From contig NZ_VFPQ01000002.1 in NCBI RefSeq assembly GCF_006716785.1, forward strand, positions 62,001 to 126,000: DNA of 64,000 bases, read 5' to 3'. Source of the stretch: Thermopolyspora flexuosa. Its GTDB lineage: Bacteria; Actinomycetota; Actinomycetes; Streptosporangiales; Streptosporangiaceae. The translations under genes and the position numbers were made by a program. Of the stretch, positions 27,081 to 34,853 are shown piece after piece (position 1 is the first letter of the stretch; every line of letters starts with the position of its first letter). The notes below the pieces were generated by a model, which worked only from the letters and a program-made list of their open reading frames with translations, searched no databases and was not told the origin of the DNA.

Positions 27081-27941
27081 CTACACGATGGGGAACGGAA
27101 AGTTCGGCCGGATCATGACCAGCACGCCGAGCAGCGCCAGCACGGCGGCGAGCGCCGCCACCTGTACGGGCGTGCGGGCGGACTTCGGCGCGTAGGCGAG
27201 CGCCGCGGCGACGACGGCCCCGGTGATGAGGCCGCCCACGTGGGCGGTCCAGCTGATGTTCGTGCCGGGCCAGAACGTGATCACCAGGTTGATCACGATC
27301 AGCACGACGATGCCGCGGATGTCGACGTTGAGCCGCCGGCCGATCACGAAGGTCGCGGCGAACAGGCCGAAGATCGCGCCCGACGCCCCGACGCTGAGCA
27401 CCCGGGGATCGTCGAACCAGTAGCCGAGCACCGACCCGCCGAGCGCGCTCAGCAGGTACAGCGCGAGGAACCGCACGTGGCCGAGCATGCGTTCCAGGCT
27501 GGGCCCGAGCACGTACAGCGCCCAGCTGTTGAACAGGATGTGCAGGATGCCCCAGTGCAGGAACGCGCTGGTGATCAGCCGGTGGTACTCGCCGAGCACC
27601 GCCACGTAGGCCACGTTCATCCCGAACCGCTCGGCGATCCCGCCCTGGGTGAGCTCCTGGGCGATGAAGAGCAGGACGTTGATGCCGAGGATGGCGAACG
27701 TGACATACGGCTTGGCGATCAAGCCGCCGCCGAACACGGTGCGGGCCGCGCGCGTGGCCCGGTTCGCCTCGGCCACGCAGTCCACGCACTGGTGCCCGAC
27801 GGCGGCCTCCCGCATGCAGTCGGGGCAGATCGGCCGGTCACAGCGCTGGCAGCGGACGTACGTCTCACGCTCGGGATGCCGGTAACACGTGGGTACCGCC
27901 TCCTCGCCCTGCGAGGGGGTGGTGGGTGGCTGACTCGTCAT
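27081..27941 (-). CDS. rhomboid-family intramembrane serine protease with N-terminal zinc ribbon
   Basis: A 286-residue protein. The N-terminal 50 residues hold a B-box-like metal site (YVRCQRCDRPICPDCMREAAVGHQCVDC). A six-helix rhomboid domain follows, with catalytic Ser in VGASGAIFG and His in AHVGGLITG, plus the HLLSFNSWALY-type loop seen here as HILFNSWALYVLGP. Rhomboids cleave membrane proteins within the bilayer; no substrate is known. ATG 27941 is chosen over the upstream track start (28010), since a basic unrelated extension precedes it. Confidence 0.9.
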   Translation of the reverse strand: MTSQPPTTPSQGEEAVPTCYRHPERETYVRCQRCDRPICPDCMREAAVGHQCVDCVAEANRATRAARTVFGGGLIAKPYVTFAILGINVLLFIAQELTQGGIAERFGMNVAYVAVLGEYHRLITSAFLHWGILHILFNSWALYVLGPSLERMLGHVRFLALYLLSALGGSVLGYWFDDPRVLSVGASGAIFGLFAATFVIGRRLNVDIRGIVVLIVINLVITFWPGTNISWTAHVGGLITGAVVAAALAYAPKSARTPVQVAALAAVLALLGVLVMIRPNFPFPIV

Positions 27942-28012
27942 CGCCTGCCTGGGTTCCTTGCCGTTCCGACTTCCTTGCTCCCGCCGTCGCCGGCGCGCGG
28001 CGCCCGACACGG

Positions 28013-28021
28013 TTATCCACA
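28013..28021 (+). promoter_or_regulatory. single perfect DnaA box
   Basis: TTATCCACA in the short gap between the rhomboid gene start and the cyclophilin gene end. The 12-mer TTATCCACAGCC is identical to the first box of the 12.4-kb cluster. Confidence 0.4.
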
Positions 28022-28095
28022 GCCTGCCATCGAATCCGCGTGCCCGGGCACGCGGGTCACGTGAGTGTCACTCGGTCCGGCGCTCACCGGGCCGC

Positions 28096-28632
28096 TCACC
28101 AAGGCACGCGGTCGATCGTGACCTGCTCCAGCACGACATCCTCGAGTGGCCGGTCGTTCCAGTCGGTGGCCACCTTGGAGATCTCGTCCACGACCTCGTG
28201 GCCCTCCATCACCTCGCCGAAGATCGTGTGGTTGCCGTCGAGGTGCGGGGTCGGCACCACGGTGATGAAGAACTGCGAGCCGTTCGTGCCCATGCCGCCG
28301 ATCCGGCCCGCGTTCGCCATGGCGAGCAGGTAGGGCCGGTCGAACTTCAGGTCCGGGTGGATCTCGTCGTCGAACCGGTAGCCCGGCCCGCCGGTGCCCT
28401 GGCCCAGCGGGTCGCCGCCCTGGATCATGAAGCCGGCGATCACCCGGTGGAAGATCGTGCCGTCGTACAGCCGGTCACGGGTACGCCGGCCGGTCCGCGG
28501 GTCGATCCACTCGCGGGTGCCCTCGGCGAGCTCCACGAAGTTCCGCACGGTGACGGGCGCCTGCTCCGGGAACAGGCGAATCCGGATGGTGCCGCGGTTG
28601 GTCCGCAGCGTCGCGATCAACGTCTCAGCCAC
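28096..28632 (-). CDS. ppiA: cyclophilin-type peptidyl-prolyl cis-trans isomerase
   Basis: A 178-residue cytoplasmic cyclophilin with no signal peptide. The active-site residues are in FHRVIAGFMIQGGDP (Arg, Phe, Gln), GTNGSQFFITVV, and HTIFGEVMEGHEVVD. It catalyses proline isomerisation in folding proteins. Its place near crgA matches PpiA of mycobacteria. The start is ATG, and the sequence runs full length. An insertion after LAEGTREWIDPRTGRR is typical of actinobacterial PpiA. Confidence 0.93.
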   Translation of the reverse strand: MAETLIATLRTNRGTIRIRLFPEQAPVTVRNFVELAEGTREWIDPRTGRRTRDRLYDGTIFHRVIAGFMIQGGDPLGQGTGGPGYRFDDEIHPDLKFDRPYLLAMANAGRIGGMGTNGSQFFITVVPTPHLDGNHTIFGEVMEGHEVVDEISKVATDWNDRPLEDVVLEQVTIDRVPW

Positions 28633-28817
28633 GAGGGCCGCCCTTCTTCGACACCTCTTTGACGAGGTGGGGATCCGTCACTGACCTGCCTGCCCCACCG
28701 GGCCTTTCGGTGTGGACCTGCGCTAGCAGCCTACGCAACATCTCCGCCGCCCCGGTCACGGTTGAGTCCGGATCTGACGGGAACGGAGCGTTCGACCCGA
28801 ACGGACAGGAGGTTGTC

Positions 28818-29360
28818 GTGTCCCTCACCATGAAGAAGCGCCGCCTGGAGCTCGTCATCCCGAAGTCGCGGATCGACCAGGTACGGTCGCAGACCGCGCG
28901 GGCGGTGGAGAAGGTCGGCCCGCTCGCCGCCCAGGCGCGCGACGTCGCGTCCCGGCGCATCGAGGACGCCCGGGTCTGGGCCGCGCCACGGCTGGAGCGC
29001 GCGGCGCACTCGGTCGAGGAGCGGATCGCGCCCCGGGTGAGCGCGATGCTCTCGGACGCCGCCAAGGCCGTCGACCCCGGTAAGACCGCGAAGGCGAAAC
29101 GCCGCTGGCCGGTACTCACCCTCGTCACCGGGGTGGCGCTCGGCGCGATCGGCTACGTGATGTACCGGAACAACCAGAACTGGGTCGACTCGATGACCGA
29201 GGCCGAGGGCGAGGCCGCCGCGCTGGCGGGCGAGCAGGTGGCCGAGACGAGCCGCCGGGCCGCCGCCACCGGTGAGCGGGCCGCCGAGGCGAGCGAACGG
29301 CTCGCCGAGAAGGCCGAGCGGCTCGCCGACCCCAAGGGCGGGTCCGGACGCCGGCCCTGA
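28818..29360 (+). CDS. single-pass membrane protein, DUF5324-like
   Basis: A 180-residue protein beginning VSLTMKKRRLELVIPKSR (first V read as Met). It has a long amphipathic, Arg/Ala/Glu-rich helical region (about 15-95), one membrane helix (about 97-115, WPVLTLVTGVALGAIGYVMY) and a C-terminal Ala/Glu/Arg coiled-coil-like stretch. The layout resembles the actinobacterial DUF5324 family found beside ppiA in Streptomyces; function unknown. GTG 28818 with AGGAGG 5 nt upstream decides the start. It is divergent from ppiA. Confidence 0.7.
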   Translation: MSLTMKKRRLELVIPKSRIDQVRSQTARAVEKVGPLAAQARDVASRRIEDARVWAAPRLERAAHSVEERIAPRVSAMLSDAAKAVDPGKTAKAKRRWPVLTLVTGVALGAIGYVMYRNNQNWVDSMTEAEGEAAALAGEQVAETSRRAAATGERAAEASERLAEKAERLADPKGGSGRRP

Positions 29361-29727
29361 TCCGTTCCCGGCGGACCCGCCGAACGGTGGCCGGCGGCGC
29401 GCAGGACGGCGCCGGCCACGGCCCGTGTGCCCCGTCGGCGGTTCCCGCCGCCGGTGCACCTCATGTGGGCACCGGGTACGGCGGGCGCCCCGGACCGGCG
29501 GCACGGCGAGCCCCACGGCCCGGCACCGTCGTGCAGGGCGTCCCTCCGCGCCTCCCGACGACGCGGACCGAATGTGGGGCGTGGCCGGCGCGTGGGTGCT
29601 TCGAATACGACGGCGACATCGGCTACGGTCGGTCCGAGTACTGGGCACTTGGGCCGAACCCCTCGTTCCCGTGAACCGGCCCGGTGATCCTCCCCGAGCC
29701 GGTCCACGAACGATCGAGGAGGACGCC
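29361..29727. other. intergenic region, nothing recognised
   Basis: About 365 bp between the DUF5324-like gene and the Rieske gene. ORFs crossing it have no family look. The last 120 bp are richer in A/T and probably hold the Rieske promoter. Confidence 0.4.
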
Positions 29728-30153
29728 ATGTCCGAGCGCACCCGCCGTGCCGTCTTCACCGGAACCGCCCTCGCCGGCGCCGCCGCGTTCCTCGCCCAGG
29801 TGATCGCCCGGGTACGGCCGGCCGACGCGGCCACGTCCCCCGAGCGTCCCGTGGGGCGCCACGCCCCGGGCCCGGTGATCGCCCGGGTCAGGGACATCCC
29901 GGTGGGCGGCGGGAAGGTCATCAGGGGCAGATACGTGGTGACCCGGCCGAGAAAGCGGGTCTTCCGCGTCTTCGACGCCGCGTGCACCCACCAGGGCTGC
30001 CCGGTCGCCGACGTACGCGACGGCACGATCATCTGTCCCTGCCACGGCAGCAGGTTCGCGATCACCGACGGCTCCGTGGTGGCGGGCCCGGCGAGACGGC
30101 CCCTCGCCAGGATGCGGTTCGAGATCGCGAGGGGGAGGATCCACCTCCGCTGA
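29728..30153 (+). CDS. Tat-exported Rieske [2Fe-2S] protein
   Basis: A 141-residue protein. The Rieske ligands are C-T-H in ACTHQGCP and C-x2-H in CPCHGSRF, about 17 residues apart, in a small domain (about 50-140). The N-terminus MSERTRRAVFTGTALAGAAAFLAQV resembles a twin-arginine signal. ATG follows GAGGAGGACGCC. It is a stand-alone ferredoxin-like Rieske protein rather than a cytochrome bc1 or QcrA subunit, and no partner redox enzyme is adjacent, so its electron partner is unknown. Confidence 0.87.
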   Translation: MSERTRRAVFTGTALAGAAAFLAQVIARVRPADAATSPERPVGRHAPGPVIARVRDIPVGGGKVIRGRYVVTRPRKRVFRVFDAACTHQGCPVADVRDGTIICPCHGSRFAITDGSVVAGPARRPLARMRFEIARGRIHLR

Positions 30154-30414
30154 ATCCCTCTCGCCCGGGCCGCCGGCCGCCGTGATGTGCCCGGCGGCGG
30201 CCGCCCGCCGTACCTCCGCCGCCGGGCGACGTTCACCTCGAGGACAGACGGCCTGCGGCCGGCGTCGGCGATGGCGTCGGTGCGCGAGACGTCCCGCAGG
30301 CCGAGGGCTGCCCTCGTAGGCGGCAACCGCCACGTCAGACTCGGCGACCTCCGGGTGGAGCCGGGCCAGGACGGTGCGGCGGAGCCGTCGCCGCCGCCTC
30401 GCGGAGGGGCCGCG

Positions 30415-31962
30415 TCAGCAGGCGGGCGGATGGAGCCGGGCGGGCTTGCGCCGGTCCCTGGGCCCGGCGGGAACGGCTCCGTCCGTCTCTCCGTCCTCAT
30501 CGAGGCCCGCCAGGTCGTCCGGGCCGACGGGTTCGAACGGCTCCTCGGCCTCGGCGAGGCGGGCCCGGCCCTCGCGGCCGCCGAGCAGGGCGCGGGTGAG
30601 CGCCTGGCCGGCCCCCGACATCGCCTCCAACGCCGCGGTGAAGTGCTCGTCGCGCAGGGTGTGCTCGTTCGCGCGGATGGCGAGCAGGATGACGCGGCGC
30701 AGCAGTTCCCTGATGTAGGACGCGGTGACGCCTTCGGTCGCCGCGACCACCGCGGCGAGGTCCGCCTCGATCGGGCGGTTGCGCGCGTACAGGCGGATGA
30801 GGCGCTCCCGTGCCCGGGCGTCGGGCAGGGGTATCTCCACCGCCAGGTCGACCCGGCCCGGACGCTGGATGAGGGCCTTTTCCAGCACCTCCGGCCGGTT
30901 GGTGGTGAGCACGAAGGTCACGTCGGCGTCCCCGGAGGTGCCGTCCATCGCGTCGAGCAGGGAGAACAGCAGCGGGCTCGTCTCGAAGTGGTCGCGGCTC
31001 TCGGCGATCAGGTCGACGTCCTCGATGATCACCATCGACGGCTGCATGGCGCGGGCGAGCGCGACGGCCTGGTCGATCCTCGCCATCGCCGGACCCGTGA
31101 TGACCACGACGGTGCTCTCGCGCATGCGGCTCATCAGGTACCGGGTGGTGTGCGTCTTCCCGGTGCCCGGCGGGCCGTACAGCAGCAGGCCGCGCCGCAG
31201 GTGCTGCCCGGCCTCGCGGAGCAGGTCGGCCGCCTCGCCGATGCCGACGACGTGCTCCTCGATCGCCTCCAGCCGGCCCTCGGGCAGCACGACGTCCTCG
31301 GCGCTCAGCTCCGGCCGCGGCAGGAAACTGACGACCCCGTTGTCCTGGTGCTCGCTCATCGAGAAGCTGAGCACCTGCCCGCGGAGCGGATTGTGCTCGC
31401 GCCGCAGCCGCTCGATCTCCTCACGTACGGCGGTCGCCGCGGCGTGGTCGGCGGCGAGGACGGCGAGCAGGCACCGCGGCTGGAAGTCCTCCCTGACGAA
31501 GACGCCGACGACCACCGGGGTGCCGTCTGGGGCGAAGGTGGGGATCATGCCCAGCTTCACGACCTCGACGGTGTCGTCCGGGCCGATCGGCGCGGTGCCG
31601 TAGTCGGGCCGTCCGAGCGTGGCGGCGCCCCAGCTCACCGCCCTGAGCAGCGTGGTGGTGACGCTCTCCCAGCCACCGTCGGCGCCGACGATCCCGAACC
31701 AGCGGGCGTCGGGGCTGTGCGCCGCCAGGTAGCGGTCGATGGCGATCTGGAGCCCGGCGTGCTCGAACGCAGGGTACTGCTCCTCGACCGTGACCACATC
31801 GGTGAGCGGACACCCGATGTGGCCCGTCACCCTCTGCACCAGGGGCGATGCCGCGTTCTCCGCGTCGATGCGCTGCGAGACCGCCTCGTAGACGCGACGA
31901 AGGGCGTGGGCGAGGGCGCGGGCGTCGGCCGGATCGATGTCGGTCATGTTTTCCATCATCAT
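30415..31962 (-). CDS. CDC48-like AAA+ ATPase with uncharacterised N-terminal domain
   Basis: A 515-residue protein. The AAA+ module (about 225-450) has Walker A LLYGPPGTGKTHT (about 262-271), Walker B MVIIEDVDLIAES, sensor 1 LTTNRPE and the arginine finger in KALIQRPGRVDLAVEIPLP. The first 210 residues form a domain I cannot assign; it is seen with bacterial ATPases of the 26S-protease-regulatory-subunit-like type. The starts at 31962, 31959, 31956 and 31947 are all possible. No peptidase or toxin-like partner is adjacent. The role may be unfolding or remodelling, but the substrate is unknown. Confidence 0.8.
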   Translation of the reverse strand: MMMENMTDIDPADARALAHALRRVYEAVSQRIDAENAASPLVQRVTGHIGCPLTDVVTVEEQYPAFEHAGLQIAIDRYLAAHSPDARWFGIVGADGGWESVTTTLLRAVSWGAATLGRPDYGTAPIGPDDTVEVVKLGMIPTFAPDGTPVVVGVFVREDFQPRCLLAVLAADHAAATAVREEIERLRREHNPLRGQVLSFSMSEHQDNGVVSFLPRPELSAEDVVLPEGRLEAIEEHVVGIGEAADLLREAGQHLRRGLLLYGPPGTGKTHTTRYLMSRMRESTVVVITGPAMARIDQAVALARAMQPSMVIIEDVDLIAESRDHFETSPLLFSLLDAMDGTSGDADVTFVLTTNRPEVLEKALIQRPGRVDLAVEIPLPDARARERLIRLYARNRPIEADLAAVVAATEGVTASYIRELLRRVILLAIRANEHTLRDEHFTAALEAMSGAGQALTRALLGGREGRARLAEAEEPFEPVGPDDLAGLDEDGETDGAVPAGPRDRRKPARLHPPAC

Positions 31963-32353
31963 CAACGGCACGAGTCGCGAGCACGCTTTTTCACGCCGAC
32001 CCGCTGACACGGAGCGCCAGGACGCCTACCGTCGAGTCGTCACCGTCGTGGGGGGACGGCCCGGTCGCCGATTCCCTGCCATGCGGACGGTAGCGACAAG
32101 GCGGACAACCAGCCTATTAACTGGTTTACCTGGCCAAATGCGTACGAACGGGGGTCAGTCGGGACCTTGAATGCATGAGACACCGATTGCACGCCGTACC
32201 TGAAAGGGATTCCGAATCGGGTAAATTCGGCACGACCGCTCTCGCAGGGCACCGAGTTCCGTGCCGATGGCTTGCTAGGCTGCAAGCAACCATAAGAACC
32301 GGGCGTCGTCTCACCCCACCGGGTGGTGAGACCGTCGAGAAGTGGGGTCACAC
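31963..32353. other. intergenic region with leader hairpin upstream of DLW-39
   Basis: About 390 bp of noticeably lower GC between the AAA+ gene and DLW-39, so it probably holds two promoters. GTCTCACC (32308-32315) and GGTGAGAC (32325-32332) form an 8-bp hairpin about 20 bp before the DLW-39 start. No gene is seen. Confidence 0.45.
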
Positions 32354-32473
32354 GTGAAGAAGCTGCTCGTTCTCGCATTGGTCGCCCTTGGGGGCCTGCT
32401 CATCTGGCGGAAGGTGCAGGCCGACCGCGCCGAGCTCGACCTGTGGACCGAGGCCACCGGTAGCGAGAACTGA
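32354..32473 (+). CDS. DLW-39 family peptide
   Basis: A 39-residue ORF reading MKKLLVLALVALGG, LLIWRKVQADRAE, LDLWTEATGSEN. It has the exact length, the N-terminal membrane helix and the D-L-W motif (residues 29-31) that name the DLW-39 family. These peptides are conserved in actinobacteria close to tRNA-Ile/tRNA-Ala and gyrA; their function is unknown. GTG start, about 30 bp ahead of the HAD hydrolase gene. Confidence 0.92.
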   Translation: MKKLLVLALVALGGLLIWRKVQADRAELDLWTEATGSEN

Positions 32474-32501
32474 CCGCTTGGCTACCGACACGGGTGCGTA
32501 C

Positions 32502-33254
32502 ATGGTCGTCGAGCAACGCGACGGTGACGGCGTAGGCAGCACCCCGCACACCAAGCTCGTCTGTCTCGATCTGGCCGGCACCACGGTAGGCGACTCCGCC
32601 ATGGTGGAGCGGGCGTTCGCCGAGGCGATCGCCACCCAGGGCATCGTCCCCGGGACCGGTGCGTACGCGCGCGCAATGGTGCACGTGCACCGCTCCCGGG
32701 GCCGCCCCGAACTCGACATCTTCCGCGCCATATTCCCCGGCAACGAGGCGCAGGCCCAGGCCGCGAACCTGACCTTCCAGCGCGCCTACGCGGGCGTCAT
32801 CGAGCGTTCCGGCCTCATCCCTCTCCCGGGCACCGTCGAGGCCCTGGAGAAGCTGCGCGGCGTCGGCATCAAGGTCGCCCTGCTCAGCAGCTTCAACCGC
32901 ACCACCCTCAGCCGCATCCTCGACGTGCTCGAGTGGACCGACAAACTCGACCTCGCCCTCAGCCCTGAGGACGCCGGCCGCGGCCGCCCCTGGCCGGACA
33001 TGATCCTCACCGCCGTCCTCCGCCTCGGCATCGACGACGTACGCGAGGTCGCCGTCGCCGGCGACTCCGAAAGCCACATGCTCTCCGGCCGCCGCGCCGG
33101 CGCCTCCATCGTCGCCGGCCTCCTCACCGGCAACCACAGCCGCGAACGCCTGCTGGCCGGCGGCGCCACCCACATCATCGACTCGATCGCCGACTTCCCG
33201 TCCCTCCTCCTCGACCCCACCCGCACCCCTCCCCAGCCAGGCCCTCCCGGCTAG
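32502..33254 (+). CDS. HAD-superfamily hydrolase, phosphonatase-like
   Basis: A 250-residue haloacid-dehalogenase-type enzyme. The nucleophile motif reads CLDLAGTTVGD (instead of DxDGT), motif II is LLSSFNR, and motif III/IV is AVAGDSESHMLSGRRAGA. The helical cap insert follows motif I. DxAGTT is the signature of the phosphonoacetaldehyde-hydrolase-like subgroup, so it may hydrolyse a phosphate or phosphonate, but no phosphonate genes are nearby. ATG 32502 is used; TTG 32478 is possible and would sit 4 bp after DLW-39. Confidence 0.83.
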   Translation: MVVEQRDGDGVGSTPHTKLVCLDLAGTTVGDSAMVERAFAEAIATQGIVPGTGAYARAMVHVHRSRGRPELDIFRAIFPGNEAQAQAANLTFQRAYAGVIERSGLIPLPGTVEALEKLRGVGIKVALLSSFNRTTLSRILDVLEWTDKLDLALSPEDAGRGRPWPDMILTAVLRLGIDDVREVAVAGDSESHMLSGRRAGASIVAGLLTGNHSRERLLAGGATHIIDSIADFPSLLLDPTRTPPQPGPPG

Positions 33255-33345
33255 CACCCATCACCACCGCCACATGTCCTATGCTGTTGGAGGTACGGCC
33301 GCACCTCGGCGATCTTGTCGAACGGTCCACCCGAGAGCGGCACAC

Positions 33346-33421
33346 GGGGCTTTAGCTCAGTTGGAAGAGCATCTGCTTTGCAAGCAGAGGGTCAGGGGTT
33401 CGAGTCCCCTAAGCTCCACCA
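33346..33421 (+). tRNA. tRNA-Ala(TGC), CCA encoded; AICE integration site
   Basis: A 76-nt tRNA. Acceptor GGGGCTT/AAGCTCC (one G-T), D arm TAGCTCAGTTGGAAGAGCA, anticodon loop TTTGCAA giving TGC, T arm GGGGTTCGAGTCCCC, and CCA encoded at 33419-33421. Its 3' half, from the anticodon loop to ACC, is the attL copy of the integrated element, so integration restores the gene. Confidence 0.97.
33377..33420 (+). repeat. attL, 44-bp att repeat
   Basis: Exact copy of the sequence at 45080-45123; starts TTTGCAAGCAG and ends AAGCTCCACC. It lies inside tRNA-Ala from the anticodon loop to the 3' end. Confidence 0.95.
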
Positions 33422-33426
33422 GGGAA

Positions 33427-33459
33427 AACGCCCCGATCCAGATCATGGACCGGGGCGTT
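33427..33459. terminator. hairpin between int and tRNA-Ala
   Basis: AACGCCCCG (33427-33435) and CGGGGCGTT (33451-33459) form a 9-bp stem. On the minus strand it is followed by TTTTCCC, so it should end int transcription; it may also stop tRNA read-through. Confidence 0.7.
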
Positions 33460-33480
33460 CGTGCCATTAACGTGCCATTA
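33460..33480 (+). repeat. two direct repeats, probable integrase arm-binding sites (left)
   Basis: CGTGCCATTA at 33460-33469 and again at 33471-33480, start-to-start spacing 11 bp. The second overlaps the int stop codon. The same pair with the same spacing lies near attR (44974-44994). Confidence 0.6.
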
Positions 33481-34647
33481 GCCTTCTGAGGCGGGCGGGC
33501 CGGGCAAGCTCCCGCCGTTCCGCTCCCGACGCTCGGCCTCGATCCGCGCGCTCAGCGCATCGGCGATCATCTGGTCGGCACGCCGCGTCGCGTGCTGGTA
33601 GATCAGCGCCGCCCGGTCACTGTCGTGCCCCATCCGCGCCTTGAGATCGGCCAGGCTCGCACCGCTCTGCGCGGCCAGCGTGTTCCCGGTGTGGCGAAGG
33701 TCGTGAAAGTGCAGGCCGGTCAGCCCCATTTCCTTCAGCGCCTCCGCCCATTTCGCCTCCCGCCGGAAATTGCCACCGCGGAGGAATCCGCCCCGCGCGC
33801 CGAGGAATACGAACGCGTCCGGCACGTCGTCGACGTACGTGGCGAGGTGCTCTTCCAGCGCCGGAATGATGACGGCCGGAATACTGACGATGCGTTTCCC
33901 GGCCCGGGACTTGGGCGGACCGAGGATCAGCTTTCCGCTGGTCAGCTCCACAAGCTGGTGGCGAACCCTCACCGTCCGCGCCGCCAGGTCGATGTCGCAA
34001 CGCTGCAGCGCGGTCACCTCGCCCCAGCGCAGGCTCGCGAAGGTGGCCAGCAGAATCAGCGCCCGGAAACGCCGATCGGCCATACGGTCGGCCAGCTCGA
34101 AGACCTGGGCGACGGAGAGAACGGGGCGTTCCGGCGTCTGCTCGTTGTCCGCCCCCTTGATCCGGCAGGGGTTGCGGCTCAATAGTTTGTCCTCTTCCAC
34201 GGCCGTCATCAGCACGGCCCGCAGCAGCCGGTACGCCTTGGCCGCCGTCGACACCGAAACGCCGCTGTCCAGTAGCTCACTCCGCCAGGTGCGGATCATC
34301 TGGGTGGTGAGCTTGCCGACCGCGACCCCGCCGAGGGTGGGCGCGATGTGGCGTTCCAGCAGCCACGTGTACAGATCGATCGTTTTCGGCCGAAGGCCGG
34401 GCCGTTCCTTGATCCACCGTCGTGCGTAGTCGCCGAGCCGGACCTTGCCACGGTCTGGGTCGGTCCAGTCACCGGAAATGATCTGAGCCTCGATCAGCGT
34501 GAGCGCGCGATCGGCGTCCGTCTTGGTGGCGTACGTGGTCTGGCCGGTCCTCATCCGTCCATCCGGGCCGGGGTAGCGAATCTGGTAGCGGCCCGAGGGC
34601 AGTTTGCGGATGTTGCCGAAACGCCGGTGACCCTTCTTATTCGCCAT
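33478..34647 (-). CDS. int: tyrosine-type site-specific integrase
   Basis: A 389-residue phage-type integrase. The N-terminal arm-binding AP2-like domain is at about 1-60 (MANKKGHRRFGNIRKLPSGR), a SAM-like core-binding domain at about 70-170, and the catalytic domain at about 180-360 with Arg207 (SLRWGE), His315-x-x-Arg318 (HDLRH) and Tyr350 (ALIYQHAT). It performs site-specific recombination between attP and the tRNA-Ala attB. ATG 34647 overlaps the xis stop (TGATG), so the two are translated together. Confidence 0.95.
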   Translation of the reverse strand: MANKKGHRRFGNIRKLPSGRYQIRYPGPDGRMRTGQTTYATKTDADRALTLIEAQIISGDWTDPDRGKVRLGDYARRWIKERPGLRPKTIDLYTWLLERHIAPTLGGVAVGKLTTQMIRTWRSELLDSGVSVSTAAKAYRLLRAVLMTAVEEDKLLSRNPCRIKGADNEQTPERPVLSVAQVFELADRMADRRFRALILLATFASLRWGEVTALQRCDIDLAARTVRVRHQLVELTSGKLILGPPKSRAGKRIVSIPAVIIPALEEHLATYVDDVPDAFVFLGARGGFLRGGNFRREAKWAEALKEMGLTGLHFHDLRHTGNTLAAQSGASLADLKARMGHDSDRAALIYQHATRRADQMIADALSARIEAERRERNGGSLPGPPASEG

Positions 34648-34853
34648 CAGGCAACGCCCCTCGCGACGTTCCCGGCCGTCAGCGGCGGCACCGTACCGGC
34701 GGCGACGAAGGCGTCCAAGGCGTGCTCGGTAATGCGCACGTGCCGCCCGACTTTGACGAACTCGATGCGCCGCTCTGCGACCAGACGCCGGATGAACCGC
34801 ACCGAGGTATTGAGCCGCTCGGCCGCTTCCTGGACGGTGAGAAGTCGCTTCAT
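34647..34853 (-). CDS. xis: excisionase-type helix-turn-helix protein
   Basis: A 68-residue MerR/excisionase-like winged helix-turn-helix protein (MKRLLTVQEAAERLNTSV, then RRLVAERRIEFVKVGRHVRI). Such proteins bend DNA and direct the integrase towards excision. It overlaps the rep stop by 4 nt (ATGA) and int by 1 nt, the normal rep-xis-int order of AICEs. Confidence 0.9.
   Translation of the reverse strand: MKRLLTVQEAAERLNTSVRFIRRLVAERRIEFVKVGRHVRITEHALDAFVAAGTVPPLTAGNVARGVA

Noticed and set aside
30187-32007. Plus-strand ORF of 606 codons
   Set aside because: Antisense shadow of the AAA+ ATPase; no motifs.
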